This document shows, one piece after another, positions 5,612 through 7,055 of a stretch of DNA of 7,055 nucleotides. Numbering within the stretch: position 1 is the first letter of the stretch; each line of letters begins with the position of its first letter. Source of the DNA: Candidatus Methanolliviera sp. GoM_asphalt (GTDB lineage: Archaea > Halobacteriota > Methanoliparia > Methanoliparales > Methanoliparaceae); the NCBI GenBank assembly GCA_902158745.1, contig CABGHH010000084.1:1-7055 (forward strand). The letters run 5' to 3'. The position numbers and the translations under genes are program-made. The notes below the pieces were generated by a model. The model searched no databases. It saw nothing but the letters and a program-made list of their open reading frames with translations, and had not been told where the DNA came from.

Positions 5612-6885
5612 TCACTCTTTATAACAATCTGATCTCTCTTCTTTCCAACAGATATTAAATTAATTTTAGTTTTACTTATCTCCTCTATTTTCCTTATATA
5701 ATCTCTAACGACTTTTGGAAAGTCATCAAAGGTAGAATATCCATCCAAATCATCATCCCATCCGTCCAACTCCTCATATATCGGTTTACACCTCATAAGA
5801 TCGTAGGTGTCGTCAGGCGGATATTCCAAGATCTTATCATCCAGTTTATAAGACGTGCATATCTTTAGTGGGCCCATACCAGCTAAAGAATCGAGTTTGG
5901 TCAACGCTATCTTGGTGTACCCATTCAGATTCAATGCCTTTCTGAATAAGACACCGTCGAACCACCCACATCGCCTCGGTCTATTCGTGGTCGTTCCATA
6001 CTCTTTTCCCCTCTCCCTAAGCTTATCACCCAATCTTCCATTTATCTCTGTGGGAAGAGGGCCCTCACCGACCCGTGTGATATATGCCTTTGTGATGCCG
6101 TACACCTCATCTATCCTCTTTGGCCCAACGCCTATGTAAGAAGAGGCGGCACCGGCTATCGTGTTGGATGATGTTACCCACCGTTGGGTACCGTGTATCA
6201 CATCCAAAAATGTGCCCTGGGCACCTTCGGCCAAAACATTTTTCCCCCTATTTAACGCGTTGTTTACATCATAAGAGACATCCACGATAAATTCCTTCAA
6301 AAATTTTCCAACATCGAGGTACGCCGCTATCTTCTCACGATCCCTAACGATAGCAGGGTCTCCTCCCAATAATTCAATGACCCCCTCCTTCAAAGGGGCT
6401 ATATCCTCGTAGATCTTAAAAAATCTCTCCTCATCGATGAGATCTATAAGTCTAACCTCATTCCTCGATATTTTATCGGCGTAAGCGAAGCCTATCCCTC
6501 TCTTTGTGGTTCCTATCTTATCTTTATTTCTCTCCTCAATTAACCTGTCCATCTCGATGTGGTACGGCATTATTATGCTCGTCTTAGCATCGATTCCAAG
6601 CATCTTTGGACCAACATTTAGCCCCTCTTCTTTCAAGCTTTCCATCTCACCTTTAAGGAAGAGCGGGTTCATAACGACCCCAGGTCCAATCAAAAGCCTC
6701 TTTCCATATATAACGCCAGAAGGTATCAGGTGGAGCTTAAAAATATCATCACCGACCGCCACCGTGTGCCCGGCGTTGTCCCCACCCTGAAATCTCACAA
6801 TTATATCTGCATCCTTAGAGAGAAAATCAACGATCTTTCCCTTACCCTCATCCCCAAATTGAGCTCCTGTCAAGACGATGAACAT
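5608..6885 (-). CDS. purA: Adenylosuccinate synthetase, long form
   Basis: Joins IMP and aspartate with GTP to form adenylosuccinate, the first step from IMP to AMP. The 425 residues equal the bacterial and Methanosarcina-type length, unlike the roughly 340-residue form of many thermophilic archaea. Motifs: GAQFGDEGKGK (7-17) with catalytic D12, GGDNAGHT (34-41) with catalytic H40, IGTTKRGIGFAYADK (124-138), EGAQGTFLD (220-228), VTSSNT (237-242), TKAYITRVGEGPLPTE (265-280), the IMP/Asp-binding loop YGTTTNRPRRCGWFD (296-310), the guanine-binding TKLDS (329-333) and C-terminal SVGKKRDQ (412-419). No key residue is missing. ATG 6883-6885 begins directly with the conserved MFIVLTGAQ, preceded by GGAAGGG. 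It stands alone on its strand here, driven by its own promoter. Confidence 0.97.
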   Translation of the reverse strand: MFIVLTGAQFGDEGKGKIVDFLSKDADIIVRFQGGDNAGHTVAVGDDIFKLHLIPSGVIYGKRLLIGPGVVMNPLFLKGEMESLKEEGLNVGPKMLGIDAKTSIIMPYHIEMDRLIEERNKDKIGTTKRGIGFAYADKISRNEVRLIDLIDEERFFKIYEDIAPLKEGVIELLGGDPAIVRDREKIAAYLDVGKFLKEFIVDVSYDVNNALNRGKNVLAEGAQGTFLDVIHGTQRWVTSSNTIAGAASSYIGVGPKRIDEVYGITKAYITRVGEGPLPTEINGRLGDKLRERGKEYGTTTNRPRRCGWFDGVLFRKALNLNGYTKIALTKLDSLAGMGPLKICTSYKLDDKILEYPPDDTYDLMRCKPIYEELDGWDDDLDGYSTFDDFPKVVRDYIRKIEEISKTKINLISVGKKRDQIVIKSD

Positions 6886-6920
6886 TAGAAGTGCCCTTCC
6901 TCATCTTTGTTTACTAGTAG

Positions 6921-6940
6921 GATATATTACTTTTGTTTTC
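6921..6940 (-). promoter_or_regulatory. purA BRE/TATA box
   Basis: The minus strand reads a purine-rich GAAAACAAAA followed by GTAATATATC (6921-6930). A centre near 6925 predicts a start near 6899, giving a leader of about 14 nt that opens with the GGAAGGG ribosome binding site. This is the same TATA-leader-RBS arrangement as at mbf1. Confidence 0.6.
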
Positions 6941-7039
6941 CCGGCACTATCGATTTTTCTAGTGGTTTTCAACTTTTTCACATTTTTCAATAGCCATTTT
7001 TTGTATGTTAGAAGATTTTAAAACATATTTTACACAATT

Positions 7040-7055
7040 TTTTATATTTCGCATC
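7040..7055 (-). promoter_or_regulatory. Second, distal BRE/TATA-like site upstream of purA
   Basis: The minus strand reads GCGAAA then TATAAAAAA, close to the archaeal BRE/TATA consensus. It predicts a start near 7018-7022, which would give a purA leader of about 135 nt or a separate short transcript. AT-richness makes chance matches likely. Confidence 0.4.

Larger units (their letters stand above)
6886..7055. other. AT-rich non-coding region upstream of purA
   Basis: This stretch has no credible gene. On the minus strand it holds the purA leader and proximal promoter, a second TATA-like site at the far right end, a 12-codon open frame (6959-6997), and a weak inverted repeat CACTA/TAGTG (6946-6965, 10-base loop). 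The plus-strand frames are broken by stops. The neighbouring gene to the right begins or ends beyond the window. Confidence 0.7.

Noticed and set aside
6506..6790. Plus-strand hydrophobic open frame of 94 codons that could look like a membrane protein
   Set aside because: It is the complement of conserved purA motifs, and the hydrophobicity comes from the reversed codons.
6946..6965. CACTA...TAGTG inverted repeat as a terminator
   Set aside because: The stem is only 5 bp with a 10-base AT-rich loop; too weak for a terminator and kept only as a possible operator.
1..7055. Search for CRISPR repeats, insertion sequences, tRNA/rRNA genes, integration sites or a defence system
   Set aside because: No repeated spacer-repeat pattern, transposase, terminal repeats or tRNA-like cloverleaf was seen by eye; every long frame is a conserved housekeeping or coenzyme gene.

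Overview
The window looks like a compact archaeal chromosome segment, most likely from a methanogen or a methane- or alkane-oxidising relative in the Euryarchaeota. It carries coenzyme M biosynthesis genes (comA, comB, comDE), a proteasome-activating nucleotidase with a C-terminal HbYX tail, an archaeal MBF1 factor and an archaeal UPF0282 metallo-hydrolase. Arginine is mostly AGA/AGG and isoleucine is often ATA. TATA/BRE-like promoters and short leaders with GGAG/GAGG ribosome binding sites also fit archaea. I cannot assign a genus.

Layout: positions 1-3466 are one tightly packed minus-strand operon, transcribed mbf1 -> tsaC -> comA -> comB -> comDE, with junctions that overlap or lie 3 nt apart. 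comDE runs off the left edge. A 58-nt divergent intergenic region (3467-3524) separates it from a plus-strand pair, the proteasome ATPase PAN and a UPF0282 hydrolase, joined by TAATG. This pair converges on purA (minus strand), and the two TAA stop codons overlap in the palindrome TTAA at 5608-5611. The last 170 bases are AT-rich and hold the purA promoter and leader.

The genes serve coenzyme synthesis and central information or protein handling. ComA joins sulfite to PEP, ComB removes the phosphate, and after an oxidation by ComC (not in this window) ComDE decarboxylates sulfopyruvate to sulfoacetaldehyde. TsaC makes the threonylcarbamoyl-adenylate used for tRNA t6A, MBF1 is a basal transcription or translation-linked factor, PAN unfolds proteins for the 20S proteasome, and PurA commits IMP to AMP.

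I found no mobile element, CRISPR array, RNA gene or clear new system. The points most worth a second look are a fused ComDE sitting beside comA and comB, the housekeeping genes placed at the head of a coenzyme M operon, the interleaved divergent promoters, and the unexplained sequence upstream of purA.
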